Of a DNA stretch of 64,000 nt, positions 45,031 to 55,500 are shown piece after piece. The stretch is taken from contig NVXD01000004.1 in assembly GCA_002746415.1 (NCBI GenBank), positions 144,233 to 208,232 of the forward strand. Reading direction: 5' to 3'. The notes under the pieces were generated by a model that was given only the letters and a program-made list of their open reading frames with translations, made no database searches and was not told where the DNA came from. Numbering within the stretch: position 1 is the first letter of the stretch; every line of letters starts with the position of its first letter. The stretch is from Flavobacteriaceae bacterium (GTDB taxonomy: Bacteria > Bacteroidota > Bacteroidia > Flavobacteriales > Flavobacteriaceae). The position numbers were made by a program, and so were the translations under genes.

Positions 45031-45122
45031 TTATTCCTTCACTGTAACAAACTATAGAAAATTGCTACTGATAAAGCGCAGAGTTTCGTAAATTCATTCC
45101 ATTAACATAAAAACACAAAACC

Positions 45123-46049
45123 ATGGGCGATTACCTTCTAATACCAGTAGCACTAATTGGTCTACTAATTCTATTTTCTTCCTTCTTTATTGTTAAACAA
45201 CAGACTGCAGTTGTTATAGAACGTTTTGGAAAGTTCCAAAGTGTGCGTAATTCTGGTCTTCAAATGAAAATCCCATTAGTGGACAGAATTTCTGGTCGCT
45301 TAAGCTTAAAAATCCAACAATTGGATGTTATTGTAGAAACCAAAACCTTGGATGATGTTTTTACCAAACTAAAAATATCGGTACAATATGTAGTAATAAG
45401 GGACAAGGTATATGATGCCTTTTACAAATTAGAATATCCACATGATCAAATTACTTCATATGTTTTTGATGTGGTTAGAGCAGAAGTCCCAAAAATGAAA
45501 CTAGATGATGTCTTTGTTAAAAAAGATGATATTGCCATAGCGGTAAAAGGTGAATTACAAGAAGCCATGATAAACTATGGTTTTGGCATTATTAAAACCC
45601 TAGTAACAGATATTGACCCTGATGCCCAAGTAAAAGAGGCTATGAATCGTATTAATGCCTCAGAACGTGAAAAAATTGCTGCTCAATTTGAGGGTGATGC
45701 CGCTAGAATTCTAATTGTTGAAAAAGCAAAAGCTGAAGCGGAAAGCAAAAGGTTACAAGGACAAGGTATTGCAGATCAACGTAGAGAAATTGCTAGAGGC
45801 TTGGAAGAGTCCGTTGAAGTTCTAAATAAAGTAGGTATTAATTCCCAAGAAGCTTCTGCACTAATTGTGGTCACCCAGCATTATGACACCTTACAGTCTA
45901 TTGGAGCAGAAACCAACTCTAATTTAATTCTGCTACCCAATTCACCACAAGCTGGTAGTGATATGCTCAATGATATGGTGGCTAGTTTTACGGCTAGTAA
46001 TATGATTGGGGAATCCATGAAAGTGCAAAACGATAAAACTAAAAAGTAA
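45123..46049 (+). CDS. SPFH/Band 7 family membrane protein (stomatin-like)
   Basis: The 308-residue protein has one N-terminal membrane helix (residues 4-24), then the Band 7 domain with QQTAVVIERFGKF near 31-43, VDRISGRLSLKIQQLDV near 57-73 and the INASEREKIAAQFEGDAARILIVEKAKAEAESKRLQGQG helix near 178-215. It matches the stomatin/paraslipin (YbbK/QmcA-like) group, which forms oligomeric rings in membrane microdomains. An NfeD-like partner, often adjacent, is not present. It is followed by a strong terminator. Confidence 0.92.
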   Translation: MGDYLLIPVALIGLLILFSSFFIVKQQTAVVIERFGKFQSVRNSGLQMKIPLVDRISGRLSLKIQQLDVIVETKTLDDVFTKLKISVQYVVIRDKVYDAFYKLEYPHDQITSYVFDVVRAEVPKMKLDDVFVKKDDIAIAVKGELQEAMINYGFGIIKTLVTDIDPDAQVKEAMNRINASEREKIAAQFEGDAARILIVEKAKAEAESKRLQGQGIADQRREIARGLEESVEVLNKVGINSQEASALIVVTQHYDTLQSIGAETNSNLILLPNSPQAGSDMLNDMVASFTASNMIGESMKVQNDKTKK

Positions 46050-46076
46050 CGAAAATTTAGTATTAGACTTTATCTA

Positions 46077-46114
46077 AAATCTCCTCCCAATTTTTTAAAA
46101 TTAGGAGGAGATTT
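46077..46114. terminator. Terminator after the SPFH gene
   Basis: An inverted repeat with stem AAATCTCCTCC and its complement, extended by an AATTTT/AAAATT inner stem, lies 27 bp after the SPFH stop and is followed by a T-rich stretch. It may not serve the convergent glnS, whose stop is 208 bp away. Confidence 0.88.
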
Positions 46115-46321
46115 CTATTTTGATTCGATTTTTTGAAAAAGAGAGTGGTAATCCTTAAAAAATTACCCCATATCAATTAAGCTCGCGTTTAATAAAGAAT
46201 TAAAGCAACAACCGTCCCTTTTATCAAGGGGAAGAGCAAACTCTCTTAAAACACCTTTAAAATAAGGGGCTGTCATAATAAATACCGATTGATATAATTA
46301 TTACAATAGCTTTTCTCTATG

Positions 46322-48007
46322 CTAGTTTTTTTGCTGCAATTTTGCCCAGTTGTCTCGTAAAGTTACTGTTCTGTTAAAAACCAATTTATCAGAAGTTGAA
46401 TCAACATCAATATTAAAATAACCCAAACGTTGGAATTGAAATTTATCTCCTGGGAGTGCGGTTTTTAAACTTGGTTCTACATAAGCAGTAATTACCTTCA
46501 AAGATTCTGGATTTATAAATTCCATATAATCTTTGTCTTTATGGGCATCAGGAGTTTCATCCGTAAACAAACGATCATATAGGCGCACTTCAGATGCAAT
46601 TGCATGTTTAATGGATACCCAATGCAGGGTTCCTTTTACTTTTCTTAAACTCTCCTCTGTTCCACTACCACTTTTGCTTTTAGGGTCATAGGTGCATTGG
46701 ATTTCAGTAATATTCCCATCAGAATCCTTTGTGCAACTTTCTGCCTTAATGATATATCCATTTTTAAGACGTACTTCTCCACCAACTTTTAATCTAAAGA
46801 ACTTCCTATTGGCTTCTTCCCTAAAGTCTTGCTTTTCTATATACAACTCTTTTGAAAATGGCACTTTTCTATCACCTGCGCTTTCATCCTCAGGATTATT
46901 TTCAGCATCCAACCACTCCTCTTCTCCTTCAGGGTAATTTGTGATGACTAATTTAACTGGGTCAAGAACAGCCATTACTCTTGGAGAGATTTTATTAAGG
47001 TGTTCCCGGATATGAAACTCCAATAAAGAAACATCCACCACATTATCTCTTTTTGCTATTCCTATTGTTTCAGCAAAACTCTTAATGGATTCTGGGGTAT
47101 ACCCTCTTCTTCTAAGTCCAGAAATTGTAGGCATTCTGGGATCGTCCCATCCACTTACAACACCTTCTTCAACAAGCTTTAATAGCTTTCTTTTACTTAC
47201 AACCGTATGGCTAAAGTTTCTTCTGGCAAATTCTCGTTGTTTAGGCCTTACTTTGGTTTCGTCATATACTTGATCCAAAAACCAATCATATAGTTCTCTG
47301 TGCATGGCAAATTCAAGTGTACAAAAAGAATGTGAAACTTGTTCAATATAATCACTCTCACCATGTGTCCAATCATACATTGGGTAAATACACCAATCGG
47401 TATTTGTTCTGTGGTGCGCTTTGTGCAAGATTCGGTATATGATGGGGTCTCGCATCAACATATTGGAGGATGACATGTCGATTTTAGCCCGTAAAACATG
47501 GGTTCCTTCCTTAAAATCACCATTTTTCATCTTTTCAAAAAGACTAAGATTGTCAGCTACGGATTGGTTCCTAAATGGACTATCTGTCCCTTTTTCTGTT
47601 GGGGTTCCTTTTTGAATTGCCATTTCCTCAGATGTTTGACTGTCTACATATGCCAGCTCCTTTTTAATAAGTTGCACCGCCCAGTCATACAATTGTTGAA
47701 AATAATCGGATGCATAGCGCTCAGTATCCCACTTATACCCTAGCCATTTTACGTCTTTCTTTATAGCCTCCACATACTCTGTTTCCTCTTTCGCCGGGTT
47801 GGTGTCGTCAAACCTCAGATTAACAGGGGCGCTATAGCGTAGCCCAAGACCAAAATTTAAGCTAATAGAACTCGCATGACCAATGTGTAAATATCCATTT
47901 GGTTCAGGAGGGAATCTAAAACGTAAGTTCTTCTTTAAAAAGCCGTTACTAAGATCCTCCTCAATGATATGCTCAATAAAATTGAGTGATTTGGGCGCTT
48001 CTTCCAT
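46322..48007 (-). CDS. glnS: Glutamine-tRNA ligase
   Basis: The 561-residue enzyme charges tRNA-Gln directly. It has the HIGH motif in PNGYLHIGHASSISLNFGL near residue 34, the VNLRFDDTNPAKE block near 60, the YDWTHGESDYIEQVSHSFCTLEF block near 213 and a VVSKRKL version of KMSKS near 270. The C-terminal double beta-barrel anticodon-binding domain (about 340-550) is complete. GlnRS occurs in Bacteroidota and gammaproteobacteria but is missing in many other bacteria. It is convergent with the SPFH gene and has a -7 element 18 bp upstream. Confidence 0.97.
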   Translation of the reverse strand: MEEAPKSLNFIEHIIEEDLSNGFLKKNLRFRFPPEPNGYLHIGHASSISLNFGLGLRYSAPVNLRFDDTNPAKEETEYVEAIKKDVKWLGYKWDTERYASDYFQQLYDWAVQLIKKELAYVDSQTSEEMAIQKGTPTEKGTDSPFRNQSVADNLSLFEKMKNGDFKEGTHVLRAKIDMSSSNMLMRDPIIYRILHKAHHRTNTDWCIYPMYDWTHGESDYIEQVSHSFCTLEFAMHRELYDWFLDQVYDETKVRPKQREFARRNFSHTVVSKRKLLKLVEEGVVSGWDDPRMPTISGLRRRGYTPESIKSFAETIGIAKRDNVVDVSLLEFHIREHLNKISPRVMAVLDPVKLVITNYPEGEEEWLDAENNPEDESAGDRKVPFSKELYIEKQDFREEANRKFFRLKVGGEVRLKNGYIIKAESCTKDSDGNITEIQCTYDPKSKSGSGTEESLRKVKGTLHWVSIKHAIASEVRLYDRLFTDETPDAHKDKDYMEFINPESLKVITAYVEPSLKTALPGDKFQFQRLGYFNIDVDSTSDKLVFNRTVTLRDNWAKLQQKN

Positions 48008-48025
48008 GCATCAAAAATTTAAGGG

Positions 48026-48033
48026 CAAATGTA
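48026..48033 (-). promoter_or_regulatory. -7 promoter element for glnS
   Basis: The minus strand reads TACATTTG, a perfect TAnnTTTG, ending 18 bp before the glnS ATG. This is the same octamer as at tatA and pgk. Confidence 0.48.
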
Positions 48034-48256
48034 GGAAAAATGGTGTAATTCATCGATAAAAATGTACTAACCATAGAATAAAAGCATTTCACAACATAAT
48101 TAAATGGTGCTACAACAATAAATTCTTCTTAGGTCAATTATGTGTCATATTTGTTATTGAGTATTAATTTGAGTACTAGATGAATAGAAGATTTAGAACA
48201 AAAGAGGCTCAAGCATAATAGATTTAAAGAGTGGTAATCCATAACTACCATAGACT

Positions 48257-50518
48257 ATGAAACCAAATCAATTTTACATTTACATCCTTGTTGTCATGGC
48301 ATCCATTTTTGGTAAAATAGATGCGCTTTCCGCACAAACGTTGAATAAACCAGAACCTGCAGATAACCCAAACATAGCTGGCGTCAATATATGGACCGCA
48401 GCATGTGCTTCTGCAAGTTTTAATGAATATTTTGTAAACTTTACATGGAGCCCTCCTTTGGTGAACGGCGCTAATAGCTTTATTTTAGAGCTGTCAGATG
48501 CCAATGGAGATTTTAGTGCACCTGTAACCCTTACAACTGATAATACACAAAACACCAATTTTGATTTTGATTTTCAATTTGCCCTTCCTGCTGATACAAG
48601 AGGGGAAAACTATAAGTTTAGAGTAAGAAGCACTAGTCCCGCTAGCACAAGCCCAGAGTCTGATGCTTTCTCAATGTACTATATTGACTATGATTCACCA
48701 TTGTTGATAAGCCCAAATGATGGAGATGGGAACATTCCGTCTGGAGGGAATATATTGCTTTGTGATGGAGAGTCAACCATTTTAGCACCTCACAATATTT
48801 CAAATGCAAATACCTATCAGTATAATTGGTACAGAAGTTCAACACTTTTAAGTGAAAAAGGACCTTCCTTAACTGTCTCCACTGCCGGAATGTATTATGT
48901 TGAGGTTGATTACGGAACCACATGTTCTGTGTCCGCCAACACACAATCTAACACTATTAACATAACTGTTGGTACAAGCATGGGGCTAGTTATTAACCCG
49001 CCAACAAAAACAGCATTATGTAGTGGTGAAACAGAGAATCTTGCTGCAAACATTACTGGTTTAGGGTTAACATATACTTGGTATAAAGATGGTGTTGCTA
49101 TCACAGCACCAACCGTAGATGAAGATACTTATATCGTAGATGCCTCTATTGTAGGTTTTGAAGGAGATTACACTGTTGAAATTGATGGTGTTGGTACCTG
49201 TCCAGAACTTTCTGCTGCAATTACGATCACCAATGCGGGTGATTTTAGCATTACAAGAAACAACCCTGCTAACATTGTGATTTTACCAAGCCAAACAAAA
49301 ACATTAAGTGTTTCCACAACCGCTAGTTCACCTTTGTACCAGTGGTATAGAAACGGGGTTATCGTTAGTGGAGCTACAACTGACACTTTAAACACAACCC
49401 AAGATGGTGTTTATTATGTTTCAGTAACACTGAGCGGTGGTGCTTGTGTCTCTACAACCATAAATTCTGATACCACAACAATAGTTTCACCTGCTTCTTT
49501 TGAAATCATTCTTGATTATGCTACTTCATACACAGCTTGTTTAAATACAAGTATCGTTTTAGAAGTAACAACAATTAATGCTGTAGCAAGTGATGCAACA
49601 AAAACAGACGTAACTACTGACTTATTAACCAGCTTTAGCTATCAATGGACAAAAGATGGCTCCAATGTATCAGGTGAAACATCTAATACTATAAGTTTAA
49701 CAAATGTATCAGAAAATGGAAGTTACGCCCTTGAAGGAACGTTAACATCCTACTCTCCTACATCAAATGCATTGCCAGTTCAGCTATTAGTAAACGAAAC
49801 ACTTACTATTACTAGTGACGGAACAGTAAGTTGTAATTCAAGTGATACCATTGCAATAAGCACTACAACAGACTTATCAACAGCAACCTATGAATGGTTC
49901 CAAGATAATGTTACTATTAGCACAACAGATGAAACCCTGAACATTAACAGTCCTGGTGTATACAGATTGGTTGTTATGCGAAACGGGTGCCCTTTGGCCT
50001 CTAATGAGCTAACAATATCTCCTTTAGATGAATCCTTAATTACATTAGACACAACGGACAGAGTTGTATTTCCTGAAGGAAGTTCAAAAACAGTGCGAGC
50101 ATCTGGAGGAACAGCATATGCCTGGTTTGATATAAACAACAACCTATTAAGTAGTACGGATGCAGTAACCTTCACTGATGAAGGCTCTTATATCCTTATT
50201 GCCAATATTGGTAATTGTGAAATATCAAGAACGTTGACCGTAGCGTATTTGGAAACATTTAAGGTTCCAAATGTAATTACAGTAAACGGTGATGGAATAA
50301 ACGATTTGTGGATTCTTCCAAATAGCTATTCTAATGATGAAAACATCAACGTAATTATTTACAATAAAAAAGGAGAAGAGATTTTTAACGAATCCAATTA
50401 TCAAAATAATTGGCCAGCCTCTTCAACTGCATTTGCAAACCAAAATGAAGTTTTCTTTTATAGAATAATGAAAGCCAACGAGTCACTAAAACAAGGTACT
50501 GTTACTATCATACGATAA
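48257..50518 (+). CDS. T9SS type B sorting-domain surface protein with Ig-like repeats
   Basis: The 753-residue protein has a signal peptide (cleavage after about residue 27, LSAQ), an N-terminal fibronectin/Ig-like domain (about 40-150) and several Ig/PKD-like repeats. The repeats carry the YQWYRNG-type or YTWYKDG-type core, for example near residues 198, 276 and 363. The end (about 668-753), with FKVPNVITVNGDGINDLW and a final strand, is the gliding-motility-associated (CHU_C) type B sorting domain. Such proteins are exported by the type IX system and linked to PorP/SprF-like partners. The next gene, 6 bp downstream, encodes one. It is probably the first gene of the three-gene cluster. Confidence 0.9.
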   Translation: MKPNQFYIYILVVMASIFGKIDALSAQTLNKPEPADNPNIAGVNIWTAACASASFNEYFVNFTWSPPLVNGANSFILELSDANGDFSAPVTLTTDNTQNTNFDFDFQFALPADTRGENYKFRVRSTSPASTSPESDAFSMYYIDYDSPLLISPNDGDGNIPSGGNILLCDGESTILAPHNISNANTYQYNWYRSSTLLSEKGPSLTVSTAGMYYVEVDYGTTCSVSANTQSNTINITVGTSMGLVINPPTKTALCSGETENLAANITGLGLTYTWYKDGVAITAPTVDEDTYIVDASIVGFEGDYTVEIDGVGTCPELSAAITITNAGDFSITRNNPANIVILPSQTKTLSVSTTASSPLYQWYRNGVIVSGATTDTLNTTQDGVYYVSVTLSGGACVSTTINSDTTTIVSPASFEIILDYATSYTACLNTSIVLEVTTINAVASDATKTDVTTDLLTSFSYQWTKDGSNVSGETSNTISLTNVSENGSYALEGTLTSYSPTSNALPVQLLVNETLTITSDGTVSCNSSDTIAISTTTDLSTATYEWFQDNVTISTTDETLNINSPGVYRLVVMRNGCPLASNELTISPLDESLITLDTTDRVVFPEGSSKTVRASGGTAYAWFDINNNLLSSTDAVTFTDEGSYILIANIGNCEISRTLTVAYLETFKVPNVITVNGDGINDLWILPNSYSNDENINVIIYNKKGEEIFNESNYQNNWPASSTAFANQNEVFFYRIMKANESLKQGTVTIIR

Positions 50519-50524
50519 ACCAAA

Positions 50525-52588
50525 ATGATTAAAAAGAATTTTATATCGATATTACTGTTGTTCCTTGCGTTAACGAAAGTTACTGCACAGGATGACAGCC
50601 CTTTTGTAACTTATGATGTTCCTTCGCAGAACCTTCTTAAGTTTAATCGGTTTTTAATAAATCCAACATTTTCAACTGTTAGGGAAGATAAATCCTATGT
50701 TAATTTTTTACACAGAAACCAGTCGGTATCTTTTGATGATAACAACCAAGCCTATTTTCTTAGCTATAGTGGTAGGGTAGGTGATCGTAACGGCGTAGGT
50801 TTAAGTTTATACAAGCAACAAGAAGGTATAATTTCCAACTTTGGCGTTCTTGCAAACTACGCTTATGGCATAAAATTAAGTGAAAAAAGCAATTTTACTT
50901 TTGGGGCAAATTTATCGTATTACAGTAGTGGATTGGATCAAAACAGAGCCAACCCTTTAGAAGATGATCCTTTATTAAACGGGTTTCAGGACAGCAATCT
51001 TATTTCATTTCAGCCTGGATTCAATATCTCATATAATAAGTTTGATTTCGGCCTATTCGCCGAAAATCTTTTTGATTATAATCTTAAAACTAGCGAGTCC
51101 TTAACTGACTTCAACGAAAAAACATTCTCAAGTCATTTACAATATACACATGACCTTAGCAGCACTCAGGGGCCCTTAGAAGGTGGTCGACTAATGCCTT
51201 TGGCAAGAGTCCGAAAAGTGGGTGAAGATGATGTGGTTTTGGGAGGTAGTCTTATTTTGGACTTACCAAAAATAGGCTGGCTTCAAACTGGCTATGATAG
51301 TTTTTATGGCGCTTCGGCAGGAATTGGATTTAACCTAAACAAAAGGTTATCCATTGGCTATAACATGGAAAAAGGATTGTCCAACAACTTTGACAATTTT
51401 GGTGTTACCCATGAAATTTCATTTGCTTATTCATTCACGCCTAACTTAACTGAAGATAGAGTGATGTTGGAAGATGCTGAAGATGAATTGGCTTTAAACG
51501 AAGAGGAATTGGACGTGGAAACATTGACGTCAAAAGACGATGAAATTGAAGAACTAAAAAGGCGCCTAACGGAAAACGATGCAATTCTTGCTGAATTATT
51601 ATTCAGACAAGATTCAATAGAAGAAAACAGACAAGAGGATTTAGAAAGAAGGTTTGAATCTGTAATGAGAATGGTCCGAAATGAAACCAATGGTAATAGA
51701 CCGGATTTAGAGGAAAAAGCAAAAAGACTTTACTTTTTAAACAATAATAAAACCACTAATGGAGATGGTGATTTAGCGCTTGATAATTTGAACAAGAGCA
51801 AGAATATTCCTAACGGTATAAACAACGCTGTTGCTAAGAAAACTCGCCCTAGCACTGTAAGAGACAATACCAACAATGATGCTTTCACTCAGGCTGCAAA
51901 ACAAAACAAAATAAAAAACAGAAAGTTTAAAAACCTTGAAGGCGTTGATAATGGCTACTATATAGTTGCTAACGTTTATAAAGGTGGTCGTTATCTAGAC
52001 AAATTTGTAAATGATTTAAATGATAAAGGGATACAGGCCAACTATTTTGCGAACGCCAACAACGGCCTTAAATATGTGTATTTAGAGCGTTTTGACACAT
52101 GGCAAGAAGCCTTGGCAGCACATAAATCCAATATGGATGGCGCTTATTATGATGACATGTGGATTATGGATGTTGACAATAGAAATGCTGATTACGACAA
52201 GGGCTATGCGAACAATGTAAATAAAATCAAAGAAAAAACTACAACCTATACTCCTGATGTCTTGCAAAAGAATGTGGTCGTAAAAGACAATGTTGCTGCA
52301 ACTACTCCAACATCAAAAACATATAAAATTGACGGATTAGGTTCTGGCTATTATATTATCGCAAATGTATTTTCTAACCCAAACAACGCCAACCGGTTTG
52401 TTAGGGTATTAAATTCTCAAGGCCTTAATGCCAGTTACTTTATAAATCCAGAAAATAATTACAGGTACGTATACCTAAAAAAACATGGATCTTGGAACAA
52501 TGCCTTGATTTCCTATTATTCCAAACTGAATGACATGTATGATGACAAAATGTGGATCATGCGTGTAAAACCAAACAAACTGACTTAA
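50525..52588 (+). CDS. PorP/SprF family outer membrane protein with tandem C-terminal SPOR-like modules
   Basis: The 687-residue protein has a signal peptide (1-21), then the PorP/SprF beta-barrel domain (about 25-305) with the FLINPTFS motif near residue 43 and a barrel-ending strand FAYSF. A coiled coil (about 312-380) and a linker follow. Two modules of about 84 residues (468-551 and 600-683) then share GYYIVANV, a helix, ANYF, YVYL, a Trp-rich helix and a WIM strand; I call these SPOR-like. PorP/SprF proteins are needed for surface display of type IX adhesins. In Flavobacterium johnsoniae sprF follows sprB, while here it precedes the SprB-like gene by 3 bp. Confidence 0.87.
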   Translation: MIKKNFISILLLFLALTKVTAQDDSPFVTYDVPSQNLLKFNRFLINPTFSTVREDKSYVNFLHRNQSVSFDDNNQAYFLSYSGRVGDRNGVGLSLYKQQEGIISNFGVLANYAYGIKLSEKSNFTFGANLSYYSSGLDQNRANPLEDDPLLNGFQDSNLISFQPGFNISYNKFDFGLFAENLFDYNLKTSESLTDFNEKTFSSHLQYTHDLSSTQGPLEGGRLMPLARVRKVGEDDVVLGGSLILDLPKIGWLQTGYDSFYGASAGIGFNLNKRLSIGYNMEKGLSNNFDNFGVTHEISFAYSFTPNLTEDRVMLEDAEDELALNEEELDVETLTSKDDEIEELKRRLTENDAILAELLFRQDSIEENRQEDLERRFESVMRMVRNETNGNRPDLEEKAKRLYFLNNNKTTNGDGDLALDNLNKSKNIPNGINNAVAKKTRPSTVRDNTNNDAFTQAAKQNKIKNRKFKNLEGVDNGYYIVANVYKGGRYLDKFVNDLNDKGIQANYFANANNGLKYVYLERFDTWQEALAAHKSNMDGAYYDDMWIMDVDNRNADYDKGYANNVNKIKEKTTTYTPDVLQKNVVVKDNVAATTPTSKTYKIDGLGSGYYIIANVFSNPNNANRFVRVLNSQGLNASYFINPENNYRYVYLKKHGSWNNALISYYSKLNDMYDDKMWIMRVKPNKLT
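51926..52177 (+). repeat. SPOR-like module 1 in the SprF-like protein
   Basis: Encodes FKNLEGVDNGYYIVANVYKG through WIMDVDN. It is much closer to the module in the PorE-like protein at 23106-23357 (shared NLEGVDxGxYIVANVYK) than to its neighbour at 52322. Confidence 0.75.
52322..52573 (+). repeat. SPOR-like module 2 in the SprF-like protein
   Basis: Encodes YKIDGLGSGYYIIANVFSN through MWIMRVKPN, sharing the GYYIxANV, ASYF, YVYL and WIM positions of module 1 with lower identity. It ends the protein. Confidence 0.75.
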
Positions 52589-52591
52589 AAA

Positions 52592-55500
52592 ATGACAAAC
52601 CCCATATCAAAGGCTCTTCTGGCGTTTATTGTATGTGTTTTATCAATAAATAGCCTTAAGGCACAAGACGTTCCGTTTACTCCTCGTATCAATGATGGCG
52701 GTAATACGTATTTCAACATTAAGGGTGACTATACTTTTTTGTCTAACAGCGTCATGAACCGTGTTTATAACAACGGTAATGGTGTCAATAATCCCTATAA
52801 TGGCAATGGAAGTAACAACAATCGACATATTGAGTATGTGGATATTGATGGTGATCCTACAACTTTTAGCTCAAGTAGTTCAACATTAACATTGCCTGCT
52901 TGTTCTCAAATATATTATGCTGGTCTCTATTGGGCTGGTAACTATGATGAGGAAAGAAGAAGTCAAATATCAGGGAATTTTAATAATAATTTTACAACAG
53001 ACAATAACCATTATGATGTTACCCAGGTTAAACTTAAGGTTCCAGGTGGTGTCTATATTGATCTTCAAGCCGACAACAATCCAGATCCAGTTGGTCAAGA
53101 AGATGATATCATCATAGATGGTTTCAATACAACCGCAAATGATCCTTATGTATGTTATAAAAATGTAACAAGTCAGCTACAAGCATTGGCCAATCCACAA
53201 GGTGTGTATACTGTTGCAAATGTTCGTGGAACTAGAGGTGCCACATATCATGGTGTGGCAGGATGGACATTAGTTATTGTCTATGAAAACCCAACCTTAC
53301 CTGGTCAATACATTTCCATTTCCGATGGTTACGAAGGTGTTACTACCCAATCTGGAAACAGCACAGCAGACATTGCTATTACTGGGTTTAATACAATTCC
53401 AACTGGTCCAGTTAATGCTAGAATTGGTGTTAGTGGCATGGAAGGGGAAACTTCTCTTTCTGGGGATACTTTTGGTATAATCTCAAATAGCAGTGCGTCC
53501 TTTACCAATATTTCCAATGCAGCTAATCCAAGTAATAATTTCTTTAATTCTACCATTACGGAAGATGGGGCTAATGTTCTTACGCGAAGTATAAACAGTA
53601 CCAATTCCATGGGTTATGATTCTGATGTATTTGACCTTAACAACCCAGCAAATAGTATCATTGATAATGGAGACACTAGCGTAACCCTAAGACTAGGAAC
53701 AAGCGGTGACTGGTTTGCTGCTTTCTTGGTTACTTTTGCCGTTGAAATTATTGAACCTAATATTGGTGTTGAAAAGAAAGTTGAAGACATTGGCGGTACT
53801 GATATTACAGGTCTAGGAGTAAATCTTGGACAACAATTAGATTATGTTTTATCCTTTCAAAACACAGGAAATGATGATGGAACCAACTACGTCTTAAGAG
53901 ATGTTTTGCCCGCCAACGTAACCTTTATCCCCGCTAATTTAGTACTCCCTCCCGGAGTTACTTATGTATATGACGCTCCTACACATGCAATTTCTTTTAA
54001 TATTCCTGATAATCTGATAGAAGAAGGAGATCCAATTTCTCAAATAAGATTAAGGGTTAGAGTTGCCCAAAATTGTTTTGACTTTGTTAACGCGTGTACA
54101 GATTTAATACAAAACCTTGCCTACTCTACCTATGAAGGTGTAATAAACAACAACCAAATAACAGATGACCCTAGTGTGTCCGATTTTGACGATTGTGGAT
54201 TTACCACACCAGGGGCAACTAATTTTTTATTAGATGATTTAGATAACTGTGATTTTAGTAGAACAGTCCAACTTTGTGGGGCTGATGCTCTTTTAGATGC
54301 TGGTGATAATTTTGATAGTTATGTATGGTATAGAGATAATAATGGAGATGGCTTGATCGATGCTGGTGATACTGTCATTACCGATGGTGACCCAGACAGT
54401 GACCCAAGCACCTTATTGGTGGACCAAGTTGGCATATATATCGTAGACAAAATAATAGCTGATCCTTGTAAAGGGTTTCAGGAAATAATTACGGTGGAGC
54501 TTTTTGGAGCCACACAGACCAACCCTATTACCGACTTAATCAACGACATTTCTAATACCGTAGAAGGGCAAATTTTAGTATGTCCTAATGATGGTGAAGA
54601 ATTACCAGAAATTTTCTTGTGTGGATTAAATGACACAGAGCCAATCTTAATCAATATTCCCGATGCAACTAGTATCGATTGGGAGCAATTAGATGAAGCA
54701 AGTTGTACTGCTTCTCCAACAGATTGTTCCAATAAAAACGGCACCTGTACATGGAACAATGTTGGTACTGGAAGTAGCTTTTTGGCTTCAAATGCTGGTC
54801 AATATAGATTGATTATCAACTATCTAAACGGTTGTTCTTCTCGTTTTTATTTCAACATATATAAAAACCCATTAGACCCTCAATACAGCCAAACAGATAT
54901 TATCTGTACTACTCCTGGAAACATTACAGTAACAAATATGCCAATTGATTATGAATATCAATTGCTAAATGCTGTGGATTCATCCATTTTAGTGCCTTAT
55001 AGTGCTAATAATGGACCAAGTTTTACTATTGCCACCAATGGTGCGTATACAGTTGAAATGAGACAACAAGGTGTTGTTGATGGATGTATTTTTAGGCTTG
55101 ATAATATTGGAGTCTTGTTAAGGGATTATCAGGTAGATGTCACAACTAGGGATACGGATTGTAATGGTTTAGGTGAAATAGCAATATCAGCCTTAAATGT
55201 AGAAGTGCAATACTATTATGAAATATCTCAAGGGGGTACAACTGTTGACACCTATGGACCAAGTAATGATAATAATTATACTTTTCTAAATCTTAACGAC
55301 GGTATATATGATGTGTTAGTTACAACTGATGATGGTTGTAATTACACAGAACAAGTTACTATAAATGACGTAACCGATTTAGCTGTATCTGCTACAACCA
55401 CAAAAGCTATAGATTGTACAGATGGTATTATAACCGTAACTGGAACTGGAGGCTTTCCTAACCCTGATTACGTATATGCTATATGGAGTTATAACGGAAC

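Noticed and set aside
46212..46235. A small hairpin CCCCTT-type between the SPFH and glnS genes.
   Set aside because: The stem is very short and lacks a T run; the real terminator is at 46077-46114.
46142..48240. A 13-bp direct repeat AGAGTGGTAATCC at 46142-46154 and 48228-48240 that flanks glnS.
   Set aside because: Matches of this length are expected by chance in an AT-rich 64-kb window, and no mobile-element ends or transposase are present.
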